A stretch of DNA of 26,001 nucleotides. Origin: CAZBSE01 sp964578625. Its GTDB lineage: Bacteria > Actinomycetota > Humimicrobiia > Humimicrobiales > Humimicrobiaceae. Both the position numbers and the translations under genes were made by a program. Below, one piece after another: positions 8,678 through 15,969 of the stretch. Below the pieces are notes generated by a model. That model was not told the origin of the DNA. It searched no databases and was given only the letters and a program-made list of their open reading frames with translations. Within the stretch, counting starts at the first letter, position 1; every line of letters starts with the position of its first letter. The stretch lies in contig CAZODQ010000021.1 of NCBI GenBank assembly GCA_964578625.1, positions 1-26,001 of the forward strand, written 5' to 3'.

Positions 8678-9472
8678 ATGGATATAGCTCAGACTTTAAA
8701 GAAAATAAAAGAACAGAAGCCGTTAATACACCATATAACAAACTGGGTGACAATTTATGATTGTGCAAATATTGTAAGAGTAATAGGTGCCTTACCTGTT
8801 ATGGCTCATGCGGCAGAAGAGGTCTGTCAGATGACTTCCATATCCAGTGCTCTGGTTTTAAATATAGGCACCCTGACAGTGAATCTGGTAGAATCAATGA
8901 TTTTAGCAGGCAGGAAGGCGAATGAAAAAGGTATTCCAGTTGTTTTAGATGCAGTCGGTGCCGGAGCTACGGATTTAAGAACAGACAAGGCAAAAGAAAT
9001 TTTAAAGAAAGTAAAAATTTCAATTCTTAAGGGAAATTCCTCAGAAATCGGAACACTTGCCGGTGCAAATGCAGAAACAAAAGGGGTTGAAGCAATATCA
9101 GTAGAAGGTGATCTGATAGAAATAGCAAAAAATTTAGCCAGTAAGAACAATCTCACTGTTGTAATAACTGGAGAAGAAGACATTATATCGAACGGTAAAG
9201 ATGTCTATATCTGTAAAAACGGCCATCCTATGATGGGAAAATTTGTTGGTTCCGGCTGTATGGCGGCTTCGGTCATAGGGACATTTGCTTCCATAGAAAA
9301 AGATTATGCACTTGCTTCTGTACATGCTCTCTCTTTTCTTGGAATAGCCGGGGAACTCGCTGCAGAAGCGGCAAAGACCCCGGACACTTACAAAGCTGCT
9401 TTATTTGATAGAATCTTTGACCTTAAAGAAGAAGATATTAAAAAAATGAAAAAAATAGAAAAAAGAGAATAA
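8678..9472 (+). CDS. thiM: Hydroxyethylthiazole kinase ThiM
   Basis: A complete 264-residue ThiM of normal length. Recognisable blocks are HHITNWVTIYDCANIV, GALPVMAHAAEEV, the ALVLNIGTL strand, PVVLDAVGAGAT, ISILKGNSSEIGTLAG and the catalytic MGKFVGSGCMAASVIG near the C-terminal third. It phosphorylates 4-methyl-5-(2-hydroxyethyl)thiazole, a salvage step that supplies the thiazole half for ThiE. It is the first gene after the TPP riboswitch. The ATG is preceded by an AAAGGGA Shine-Dalgarno. The next gene, thiE, starts on the base right after its TAA. Confidence 0.95.
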   Translation: MDIAQTLKKIKEQKPLIHHITNWVTIYDCANIVRVIGALPVMAHAAEEVCQMTSISSALVLNIGTLTVNLVESMILAGRKANEKGIPVVLDAVGAGATDLRTDKAKEILKKVKISILKGNSSEIGTLAGANAETKGVEAISVEGDLIEIAKNLASKNNLTVVITGEEDIISNGKDVYICKNGHPMMGKFVGSGCMAASVIGTFASIEKDYALASVHALSFLGIAGELAAEAAKTPDTYKAALFDRIFDLKEEDIKKMKKIEKRE

Positions 9473-10114
9473 ATGAAAGAAAAATTGGATGACATAGACC
9501 TTTATTTTATAACTGACTCAAAACTTACCAGAAGAACAGTGCTTGAGGATGTCAGATCAGCGATAAAAGCAGGCGTCAGAATAATTCAGTACAGAGAAAA
9601 AGACCTATGCACCAGAGAGATGATAAATGAAGCAGAAAAAATAGGTAGACTCTGTAAAAAGAATAATGTTCTTTTTATAATAAATGACAGGGTGGATATT
9701 GCCCTAGCAGTGGATGCCGATGGGGTTCACCTGGGCAATGAGGATATGCACTACAGCGCTGCGAGAAAAATACTCGGGAATATGAAAACCATCGGGTTGA
9801 CCATTCATAACGTCAGTGAAGCAATAGAAGCTGAAAGAATCGGTGCAGATTATATCGGAATCAGTCCTATTTTCGAAACAAAGACAAAGCCCGATGCTGG
9901 AACTCCGGCCGGGATCGATTTAATAAAATATATAAAAAAGATAGTAAAAATCCCTTTTGTGGCCATAGGTGGAATAAATGAAGACAATGTTAAAAGTGTG
10001 ATAGAGGCAGGCGCAAGGTCAATAGCAGTAATTTCAGCCATAGTAACTAAGGGTGATGTAAAAAAGGAATGTAAAAAATTCAGGGAGGTTATTATACGTG
10101 ACTCTATTAAATAA
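9473..10114 (+). CDS. thiE: Thiamine-phosphate synthase ThiE
   Basis: A 213-residue TIM-barrel enzyme that joins HMP-pyrophosphate and thiazole phosphate to give thiamine phosphate. Motifs in order are LYFITDSKL, IIQYREKDL, FIINDRVDIALAVDADGVHLGNEDM, the GLTIHN segment (usually GVSxH), ADYIGISPIFETKTKPDAG and PFVAIGGINEDN. The gene begins immediately after the thiM stop and its 3' end overlaps thiC by 17 bases, so the three are tightly coupled. The HMP-PP that it needs requires ThiD, which is not encoded in this operon. Confidence 0.95.
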   Translation: MKEKLDDIDLYFITDSKLTRRTVLEDVRSAIKAGVRIIQYREKDLCTREMINEAEKIGRLCKKNNVLFIINDRVDIALAVDADGVHLGNEDMHYSAARKILGNMKTIGLTIHNVSEAIEAERIGADYIGISPIFETKTKPDAGTPAGIDLIKYIKKIVKIPFVAIGGINEDNVKSVIEAGARSIAVISAIVTKGDVKKECKKFREVIIRDSIK

Positions 10115-11399
10115 GGCCCGGTCCGGAAAAATAACAAAAGAAATGAAAACCGTAGCGGAAAAAGAGAGAGTAGAGCTGCAATACTTAATCGAGAATATAG
10201 CAAAGGGCAGTATTGTTATTCCTTTCAATAAAAAACACAAAAACCTTAAATTATTATCTGGAATCGGGAAGGGTTTAAAGACAAAAATCAATGCAAATAT
10301 AGGAACATCTTCGGAGCATATCAGCCTTAAAGATGAAATAGAAAAATTAGATGCGGCAATCAAAGCCGGGACCGATACTATTATGGATCTAAGCACCGGC
10401 GGAGATATTGATAAAATCAGGAGGACTATCATAGATAGGTCCTCCGTACCGGTAGGGACAGTCCCTATTTACCAGGCTGCCATTAAAACCGCAAAAATAA
10501 AAGGTATTGTAAATATGAGTAAGGATTATATATTTGATATTATCGAAAAACAAGCAGAAGACGGGGTTGACTTTATGACCGTACATTGTGGTGTAACTAT
10601 GGAAGCTTTAAAAAAATTAAAGGACCAGGGCAGAACTCTGGATATTGTAAGCAGAGGAGGTTCATTTCTTATTTCATGGATGCTGTACAATAAAAAAGAA
10701 AATCCGCTATATGAAGATTATGAGAGACTGCTAAAAATAGCTAAAAAATATGATGTGACATTGAGCCTTGGAGATGGATTAAGACCTGGCTGCCTGGCTG
10801 ATGCTACAGACAGGGGACAAATACAGGAATTGGTGACCCTGGGGGAACTAGCTAAAAAAGCTCGGGCTGAGGGTGTGCAGATAATAATAGAAGGTCCCGG
10901 CCATATGCCTCTTGACCAAATAAAAGCAAATGTCTTACTTGAAAAAAAAATCTGTGACGATGCACCCTTCTATGTACTGGGCCCCCTTGTCACTGATATA
11001 TCACCGGGCTATGACCATATTACGGGTGCTATAGGCGGAGCTCTGGCTGGTTACTGGGGTGCCGACTATTTATGCTATCTTACACCTTCAGAGCATTTAA
11101 GACTCCCAACAGTAGCTGATGTAAAAGAAGGAGTCATTATTACAAGAATCGCAGCTCATGCAGCCGATATTGCAAAGGGTACCATAGGTGCCTTGGACAA
11201 GGATTTAGAAATGGCAATAGCCAGAAAAAATTTAGACTGGGAAAAACAGATAAACCTGTCTATTGATCCGGAAAAAGCAAGAAGGTATAGGAAGGAAAGT
11301 AAGATCAGCAGCAATAAATGCACTATGTGCGGAGAATACTGTGCAATTGATATAGTAAACAAATATTTTGGCAGAGATATATCACTGGATAAAAAGTAA
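10098..11399 (+). CDS. thiC: Phosphomethylpyrimidine synthase ThiC (short form)
   Basis: A 433-residue ThiC of the short type, without the long N-terminal extension of proteobacterial enzymes. It is a noncanonical radical-SAM enzyme that rearranges 5-aminoimidazole ribotide to HMP phosphate. Visible blocks are NIGTSSEH, TIMDLSTGGDI, VPVGTVPIYQA, FMTVHCGVT, SRGGSF, LSLGDGLRPG, EGPGHMPLDQI and LTPSEHLRLP. The C-terminal cluster motif reads CTMCGEYC, a CX2CX3C spacing, one residue shorter than the CX2CX4C of the enterobacterial and Caulobacter type. The start is GTG at 10098, supported by an AGGGAGG Shine-Dalgarno inside the thiE 3' end. Confidence 0.95.
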   Translation: MTLLNKARSGKITKEMKTVAEKERVELQYLIENIAKGSIVIPFNKKHKNLKLLSGIGKGLKTKINANIGTSSEHISLKDEIEKLDAAIKAGTDTIMDLSTGGDIDKIRRTIIDRSSVPVGTVPIYQAAIKTAKIKGIVNMSKDYIFDIIEKQAEDGVDFMTVHCGVTMEALKKLKDQGRTLDIVSRGGSFLISWMLYNKKENPLYEDYERLLKIAKKYDVTLSLGDGLRPGCLADATDRGQIQELVTLGELAKKARAEGVQIIIEGPGHMPLDQIKANVLLEKKICDDAPFYVLGPLVTDISPGYDHITGAIGGALAGYWGADYLCYLTPSEHLRLPTVADVKEGVIITRIAAHAADIAKGTIGALDKDLEMAIARKNLDWEKQINLSIDPEKARRYRKESKISSNKCTMCGEYCAIDIVNKYFGRDISLDKK

Positions 11400-11400
11400 A

Positions 11401-12384
11401 ATGACAGGTAAAAATACTAAAGACAAACCAAAACTTAATATCACGCAAATAGGCGGGGAATTCGCATTAATAGAAAGACTAGTCAAAAAACCGGCTAGTA
11501 GAAATATTATCAAAGGTATAGGCGATGACGCTGCGGTTATAAACGTTGGGGGTAAATGCCTTGTACTCACTACTGATACTCTAGTAGAGGGTGACCACTT
11601 TTCGCATAAATATTTTACACCCGAACAAATCGGTAAGAAAGCAGTAGAAATCAATGTATCTGATATTGGAGCTATGGGCGCAGAGCCAAAATTTTTTTTA
11701 GTTTCCCTGGTTCTGCCAAAAGATATTGATATAAGAATTATTGAAAATATATATAAAGGTATGTGGCAAAAAGGCAGGAAATATAAAATTGAAATAATAG
11801 GCGGTAATATAACCCACGGCAAACAACTTATTATAGATATATGTATGATTGGAGAAGTAAAAAAGAAAAATTTAAAACTCCGTTCAGCCGCAAAGCCAGA
11901 TGACTGTATCTTTGTAAGCGGTGATTTAGGCACAAGTGCAGCAGGTTTAAACCTCTTTTTAAAAAATAAAAAGGGTCCAAACCAGGTAAAAAAAAGACAT
12001 CTGGAGCCGGAAGCAAAATTTCATAAGGTCAAACCTTTCTCAAAATATATAAATGCGATGATCGATGTTTCCGATGGCCTTGCTTCAGAAGTCCTAAGGT
12101 TATGCGAGCAGAGTAATACCGGTGCCGTTATTTACCTTGATTCAGTTCCGATAAACCCTGCGACTAAAAAAGCCGCTGAAATCTGCGGAAAGAAAGCTCT
12201 TGATTATGCTTTATACGGCGGAGAAGATTTTGAACTTGTCTATACGGTTTCAGAAAAAAATATAAATAAAGTCAAAGGATTTATGGTCGGAAAAATAACC
12301 AGAAAAAAAGGAGTTCGACTTTACAGAGAAGGCAGGGAGGAGCCCATTACAAAGCACGGATACGATCATTTTTTAACAATTTAG
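11401..12384 (+). CDS. thiL: Thiamine-monophosphate kinase ThiL
   Basis: A 327-residue ThiL that phosphorylates thiamine phosphate to TPP, the last step of the pathway and the ligand of the upstream riboswitch. Motifs are IGGEFALIERL, KGIGDDAAVI, TTDTLVEGDHF, the metal-binding EINVSDIGAMGAEPKFFLVSL region, GGNITHG, VSGDLGTSAAGL, MIDVSDGLASEV and YGGEDFELVYT. I chose the ATG one base after the thiC stop. An in-frame TTG at 11368 inside thiC would add 11 residues that do not resemble the family. It is the last gene before a strong terminator. Confidence 0.94.
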   Translation: MTGKNTKDKPKLNITQIGGEFALIERLVKKPASRNIIKGIGDDAAVINVGGKCLVLTTDTLVEGDHFSHKYFTPEQIGKKAVEINVSDIGAMGAEPKFFLVSLVLPKDIDIRIIENIYKGMWQKGRKYKIEIIGGNITHGKQLIIDICMIGEVKKKNLKLRSAAKPDDCIFVSGDLGTSAAGLNLFLKNKKGPNQVKKRHLEPEAKFHKVKPFSKYINAMIDVSDGLASEVLRLCEQSNTGAVIYLDSVPINPATKKAAEICGKKALDYALYGGEDFELVYTVSEKNINKVKGFMVGKITRKKGVRLYREGREEPITKHGYDHFLTI

Positions 12385-12415
12385 AAAATGCCCCTTTATG
12401 GTAAGGGGCATTTTC
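12384..12415 (+). terminator. Intrinsic terminator of the thi operon
   Basis: A 13-base-pair perfect stem, GAAAATGCCCCTT with AAGGGGCATTTTC, has a six-base loop (12397-12402) and a CCTTTTTT tail. The stem begins on the last base of the thiL stop codon. It lies between the convergent ends of thiL and the small exported-protein gene and may also slow transcription from the other side, although the minus-strand side lacks a clean T run. Confidence 0.9.
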
Positions 12416-12438
12416 CTTTTTTGCTGGCGCTAGAGGTA

Positions 12439-12951
12439 CTATCTTTGAAAGATTCTGAAGATGTGTCTTATTCTAAGTCTTTTTGCTCTCATTGGTCTTA
12501 TGTGTGCATGCGAAAATAATTCTTTAAAGGTAATATCATTTTCCTTCATCCACTCTTTTAAATCACTAATTATATCCTTTCCGGCTTCTATTCTTTCACC
12601 TGGAGGCAGGCCTTTTAATTCCCCTAGTTCTTCTGCCACCTCTTCTCTCTTGGCCGCAATAGCTTCTTTTTGCTCTTCGGTTATATTGCCTTCTTCAACA
12701 GCTTCATCCAATTTTTCCTCAATATTATTTTTTAATTTTTCTTTTCTTTCTTTATTTATATCCTTAAATGCATTAAGAATTTCTTCAGGGTCAATATTAA
12801 GCTTTTCTGCAAGTTGATCAACGGTTACCGGATAATCATCCCTTACTTCTTTATCGCCAGTAATTTTAAATTCGTATCTGCAGCCCATTCCAATAAAAGA
12901 AACTAAAAAAAAGCTTAAAGTTAAAATAAGCAATACTCTAGAAGACTTCAT
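12439..12951 (-). CDS. Small exported protein of unknown function (possible lipoprotein)
   Basis: I do not recognise a characterised family. From the ATG at 12951 (Shine-Dalgarno GGGGGA ten bases upstream; a TTG at 12969 is less likely) the product has 170 residues. Residues 1-23 form a hydrophobic signal sequence ending IGMGC. Cys24 could be lipidated, but the -3 position is Gly, so the lipobox is imperfect. The mature part is highly charged and probably helical: a YPVTVDQLAEKLNIDPEEIL segment, then long Glu/Lys-rich helices (about 60-140) with a TEEQKEAIAAKREEV stretch. It ends in a His/Arg-rich basic tail (HAHIRPMRAKRLRIRHIF). It lies downstream of a histidine kinase on the same strand and has a promoter resembling that of the cognate response-regulator gene. 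An envelope role in the same signalling circuit is inference. Confidence 0.75.
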   Translation of the reverse strand: MKSSRVLLILTLSFFLVSFIGMGCRYEFKITGDKEVRDDYPVTVDQLAEKLNIDPEEILNAFKDINKERKEKLKNNIEEKLDEAVEEGNITEEQKEAIAAKREEVAEELGELKGLPPGERIEAGKDIISDLKEWMKENDITFKELFSHAHIRPMRAKRLRIRHIFRIFQR

Positions 12952-12991
12952 CTTCACGTTTTCCCCCAAGATCTTTTTACACTTTGATTTT

Positions 12992-13025
12992 AATATAACT
13001 TAGTAAGCTGAGAATAAGCTTAAAA
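12992..13025 (-). promoter_or_regulatory. Candidate response-regulator-controlled promoter of the exported-protein gene
   Basis: On the minus strand, two AGCTTA hexamers (13020-13015 and 13009-13004) start 11 bases apart. A TATATT -10 hexamer (12997-12992) follows six bases after the second. No good -35 exists: at the expected place sits the first repeat. Direct repeats with an 11-base period that replace the -35 are characteristic of OmpR/PhoB-family activator sites. A 24-base block here (13025-13002) matches 17 of 24 positions in the promoter of the response-regulator gene, and both blocks lead into GTTATA at the -10. Confidence 0.5.
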
Positions 13026-13049
13026 AATAAAAAATTATTTATTTTTTAA
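13020..13049 (-). terminator. AT-only perfect hairpin after the histidine kinase gene
   Basis: Twelve perfectly paired bases (13020-13031 with 13038-13049), all A/T, with a six-base loop, start about nine bases past the kinase stop codon. The 3' arm on the minus strand is T-rich. It could act as a weak terminator between the kinase and the exported-protein gene. With no GC pairs it may be unstable, so the assignment is tentative. Its edge overlaps the repeat block of the next promoter. Confidence 0.3.
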
Positions 13050-13057
13050 AACTTAAA

Positions 13058-14089
13058 TCAGCTACGCTTTATTGGAAGCTTAATAGTGAAGACTGAACCC
13101 TTACCCTTACGGCTTACCACGTCTATAGAACCATTATGAAGTTCCGCTATCCTTTTGGCTATAGGCAGCCCCAGGCCGAAACCGGGCGTTTTGACCTTTG
13201 ACCTTGACGGGTCTACTCTGTAGAACCGGCTAAAAATATAGGGTATATCCTTTTTATCTATGCCTATGCCGGTATCACTGATTCTTATGACAATTTTTCT
13301 ACCCTCAGTTTTTGAGACAATTTCAACTCTACCACCGGGAGGTGTGTATTTAATAGAATTATCCATGACTGTGGTTATCATCTCTTCCAGACCCAATCTG
13401 TCAGCCTTTATACTATTCTGTTTTATATCTGTCTTTATTTTTATGTTCTTTTTTCTCGCAACAGGAGCAATTTTTTTATATACGTTTTTAATCACATCTT
13501 CGATCTTTACCGTTTCAAACATCAAATCATTGCTGTTTTTTTGATACTGAGCCAGGCTAAGAAGCCTATCTGACAACAGCTGCAGACTGGCTGCATCCTC
13601 AAGGTTACTTTCCAGAACCATACGGGCTTCCTTTAATTTCATCTTTTTATCCCTTAACGCTACTTCAGTAGAAGTTTTAAGTGATGCAAGAGGTGTCCTG
13701 AGTTCGTGGGAAGCATCTGCAACAAACCTGTTTTGTTCTTTTACCATCTCCTCTATAGGTTTCAAAGTCCTGCCGGCTAAGAAATACCCGCCAAATGCCG
13801 AGACTGCTATAATCAAAGCATTAGCAAATAATAAATTGATCAGCAATCTGTGTTTGGCAGTCTCCAGGTCTTTCAGCAAGATAGTTCTGATATTGATCCA
13901 TTCTTCCAGCTTGAGCTGAGTCCCCACTAATATTCCGGGTAAAATCCTTATCTGACGCTCTATATTATTAAAACGGCTTATGAGTTCCACTTCAACACCT
14001 TTATAAATAACTGCGCTGAAAAAGAAACTTATAATAACGATGATCAGAAGATACCAGCAGGTTAATTTGATACGTGCCGAGCGAAACAT
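13058..14089 (-). CDS. Sensor histidine kinase of a two-component system
   Basis: A 343-residue membrane kinase. TM1 lies at about 11-29 and TM2 at about 84-105, with a short outer loop of some 55 residues. A brief juxtamembrane segment (RTLKPIEEMVKEQ) with no obvious full HAMP domain follows. The H box FVADASHELRTPLA has His128, the N box is DNSIKYTP (Asn244), the G1 box DTGIGI at 272-277, the F box IFSRFYRVD and the G2 box GFGLGL at 303-308. All catalytic residues are present. Its start overlaps the response-regulator stop by one base (TAATG). The small sensing loop gives no clue to the signal. The partner exported protein downstream is a candidate accessory component, by position only. Confidence 0.94.
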   Translation of the reverse strand: MFRSARIKLTCWYLLIIVIISFFFSAVIYKGVEVELISRFNNIERQIRILPGILVGTQLKLEEWINIRTILLKDLETAKHRLLINLLFANALIIAVSAFGGYFLAGRTLKPIEEMVKEQNRFVADASHELRTPLASLKTSTEVALRDKKMKLKEARMVLESNLEDAASLQLLSDRLLSLAQYQKNSNDLMFETVKIEDVIKNVYKKIAPVARKKNIKIKTDIKQNSIKADRLGLEEMITTVMDNSIKYTPPGGRVEIVSKTEGRKIVIRISDTGIGIDKKDIPYIFSRFYRVDPSRSKVKTPGFGLGLPIAKRIAELHNGSIDVVSRKGKGSVFTIKLPIKRS

Positions 14090-14769
14090 TATTCATCACC
14101 ACCCAATCGATAACCAAATCCCCTGACAGTATGAATAATTGGCTTGCTTCCCCTAAAAGATCTGTCAATTTTATCTCTAAGATAGCCGATGTATACTTCC
14201 ACTGTATTGGGAAGAACATCAGCATCATAATCCCATACATGATTGATTATCTGCTGTTTTGTAAGAATCTTTCCTTTATTCCTCAACATGAATTCCAGAA
14301 TAGCAAATTCCTTCTTTGAAAGCTCTATTTTTTTTCCACACCTGCGGACTTCATAAGTTAAAGTATTCAGTTTTAGACTTTCTATTGAAAGCACAAGCCC
14401 TATATTATTTTTCGGCCTTCTGGATAATGCTTTTATACGGGCCAGCAGCTCTTCAAAAGCAAAAGGCTTTACTAAATAATCATCAGACCCTGTATTAAGA
14501 CCCTGCACCCTGTCTTTGATCTGTCCTCTGGCAGTCAGCATTATAATCGGGGTACTTAATTTTTTTTCCCTTAATTTTCTGCATATTTCCATCCCGTCCA
14601 TTCCGGGAAGCATTATATCCAGTATGATGACATCATAATCCTGAATCACAGCCAGGCCAAATCCATCAGTACCTTCGTAGGCTACATCAACGGCATATGC
14701 TTCCTGTTCCAATCCCTTTTTTATGGAATCAGCCAGTTTTTTTTCATCTTCAATAATAAGTACCCTCAT
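14089..14769 (-). CDS. OmpR/PhoB-family response regulator
   Basis: A 226-residue regulator with a receiver domain (about 1-118) and a C-terminal winged-helix DNA-binding domain (about 128-224). The acidic pocket is Glu7-Asp8, the phosphoacceptor Asp51 (VIILDIMLPGMDG), the switch Thr79 and Lys101 (LVKPF). The wing contains LSKKEFAILEFMLRNKGKILTKQQI, DYDADVLPNTVEVYIGYLRDKID and IHTVRGFGYRL. It is co-transcribed with the kinase. The ATG is only eight bases after an extended -10 promoter and has no Shine-Dalgarno, so the mRNA may be leaderless. Repeats upstream suggest autoregulation. Confidence 0.95.
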   Translation of the reverse strand: MRVLIIEDEKKLADSIKKGLEQEAYAVDVAYEGTDGFGLAVIQDYDVIILDIMLPGMDGMEICRKLREKKLSTPIIMLTARGQIKDRVQGLNTGSDDYLVKPFAFEELLARIKALSRRPKNNIGLVLSIESLKLNTLTYEVRRCGKKIELSKKEFAILEFMLRNKGKILTKQQIINHVWDYDADVLPNTVEVYIGYLRDKIDRSFRGSKPIIHTVRGFGYRLGGDE

Positions 14770-14777
14770 GCTAATAT

Positions 14778-14809
14778 ATTATAACAGTTAACTGAAAAAT
14801 AGCTGAAAG
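14778..14809 (-). promoter_or_regulatory. Extended -10 promoter and candidate operator of the response-regulator gene
   Basis: Reading the minus strand, TGTTATAAT (14786-14778) is an extended -10 element with a perfect TATAAT. Just upstream are two direct repeats, TTTCAG at 14808-14803 and again at 14797-14792, starting 11 bases apart, and a perfect ten-base palindrome CAGTTAACTG (14785-14794). No -35 is evident. The block resembles the promoter at 12992-13025. The intergenic stretch also serves the divergent aminopeptidase gene, which could share the control. Confidence 0.6.
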
Positions 14810-14840
14810 TCCGATTTTATAAATAAAAGAAGGTGATAAT

Positions 14841-15953
14841 ATGGACCCAAGAATAACAAAGTTAGCAAAGAACCTTACAGGTTATTCCTGCAAGATAAAA
14901 AAAGGCGAAAAGGTTCTAATTGAATGCACCGGCAGCTCAGGAATCCCGCTTGTCAGAGTTCTTATAAAAGAAATATATAAAACCGGCGGTTTGCCCTATG
15001 TAGATTTAAAAGACAGCAGTATCCTGAGGGAACTGCTAAGAGAAAGCAATGCTGATCAGCTGAAGTCCATGTCCAAGTATGAGCTGGTCCGATTGAAGGA
15101 AATGGACGCTTTTATAAAGATACAGTCCAGTGATAACACAAGTGAATTAAGCGATATCCCTCCAGAAAAAATGACTGCTTATATGAAATACTACGTAAAG
15201 CCAGTAACTGAGGAAAGAGTTGACCATACTAAGTGGGTAAATATAAGGTACCCCAATAATTCAATGGCCCAGCTGGCAAATACAAGTTTGGAAGCTTTTG
15301 AAGATTTTTACTTTAATGTGTGCAATCTTGACTACGGCAAGATGTCAAAAGCTATGGATAAACTGGTCAAACTTATGAGCAGAACTGATATGGTCCATAT
15401 AACTGGTAAGGATACTGATCTTATCTTTTCTATCAAAGATATCCCAGTTATAAAATGTGATGGCGAATTCAACATACCGGATGGTGAAGTCTTTACTGCT
15501 CCCGTAAGAAATTCGGTTAACGGCAGGATCGCGTATAACTGTCCTGCTGTCTATCAGGGTATTACTTTTGAAAATATCAGTCTATATTTTGAAAACGGCA
15601 AAATCACCAGGACAAAATCCAATAATACGGAAAGAATTAACAAAATTTTTGATATAGACGAAGGAGCTCGATATATAGGAGAGTTCTCTCTTGGTGTCAA
15701 TCCATACATAACTAAACCGATAAAAGATACCCTGTTCGATGAGAAAATAATGGGAAGTTTTCACTTTACTCCCGGTAAGTGTTATAAAGAAGCATCCAAT
15801 GGAAATGATTCTGCCATACACTGGGATCTTGTATGTATACAAACACCCGAATACGGAGGTGGAGAAATCTACTTCGATGATATTCTGATAAGAAAAGATG
15901 GAAGATTTGTAATTTCCGAACTGGAGGGATTAAATCCTGAAAATTTAAAATGA
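14841..15953 (+). CDS. M29 family metallo-aminopeptidase (AmpS-like)
   Basis: A complete 370-residue aminopeptidase of the thermophilic M29 family, which uses a two-metal centre to remove N-terminal residues. Likely ligands and catalytic residues are Glu216 (NIPDGEVFTAP), Glu281 (YIGEFSLGVNP), His308 (HFTPGKCY), Tyr315, and His327 and Asp329 (AIHWDLV), in the family order. An AAGGTGA Shine-Dalgarno precedes the ATG. It stands alone on the plus strand, divergent from the two-component genes and convergent with pcrA, whose stop lies only six bases beyond its own. It probably works in cytoplasmic peptide turnover. Confidence 0.92.
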   Translation: MDPRITKLAKNLTGYSCKIKKGEKVLIECTGSSGIPLVRVLIKEIYKTGGLPYVDLKDSSILRELLRESNADQLKSMSKYELVRLKEMDAFIKIQSSDNTSELSDIPPEKMTAYMKYYVKPVTEERVDHTKWVNIRYPNNSMAQLANTSLEAFEDFYFNVCNLDYGKMSKAMDKLVKLMSRTDMVHITGKDTDLIFSIKDIPVIKCDGEFNIPDGEVFTAPVRNSVNGRIAYNCPAVYQGITFENISLYFENGKITRTKSNNTERINKIFDIDEGARYIGEFSLGVNPYITKPIKDTLFDEKIMGSFHFTPGKCYKEASNGNDSAIHWDLVCIQTPEYGGGEIYFDDILIRKDGRFVISELEGLNPENLK

Positions 15954-15969
15954 TAAAAATTATTTTATC
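15952..15969. terminator. Small hairpin at the convergent gene ends
   Basis: A seven-base perfect inverted repeat, GATAAAA and TTTTATC around ATTA, is centred between the stop codons of the aminopeptidase gene and pcrA. It is palindromic, so it would form on transcripts from either side, with T-rich sequence beyond. It has only one GC pair per arm, so it is a weak candidate for a shared terminator. Confidence 0.3.

Noticed and set aside
8827..9183. Antisense frames opposite thiM, thiE, thiC and thiL
   Set aside because: Low-complexity Ser/Ile/Phe-rich translations typical of the reverse of AT-rich coding DNA, with no homology I can recognise.
11368..11400. Upstream TTG start for thiL
   Set aside because: It would add 11 residues unlike the family and overlap thiC; the ATG one base after the thiC stop fits better.
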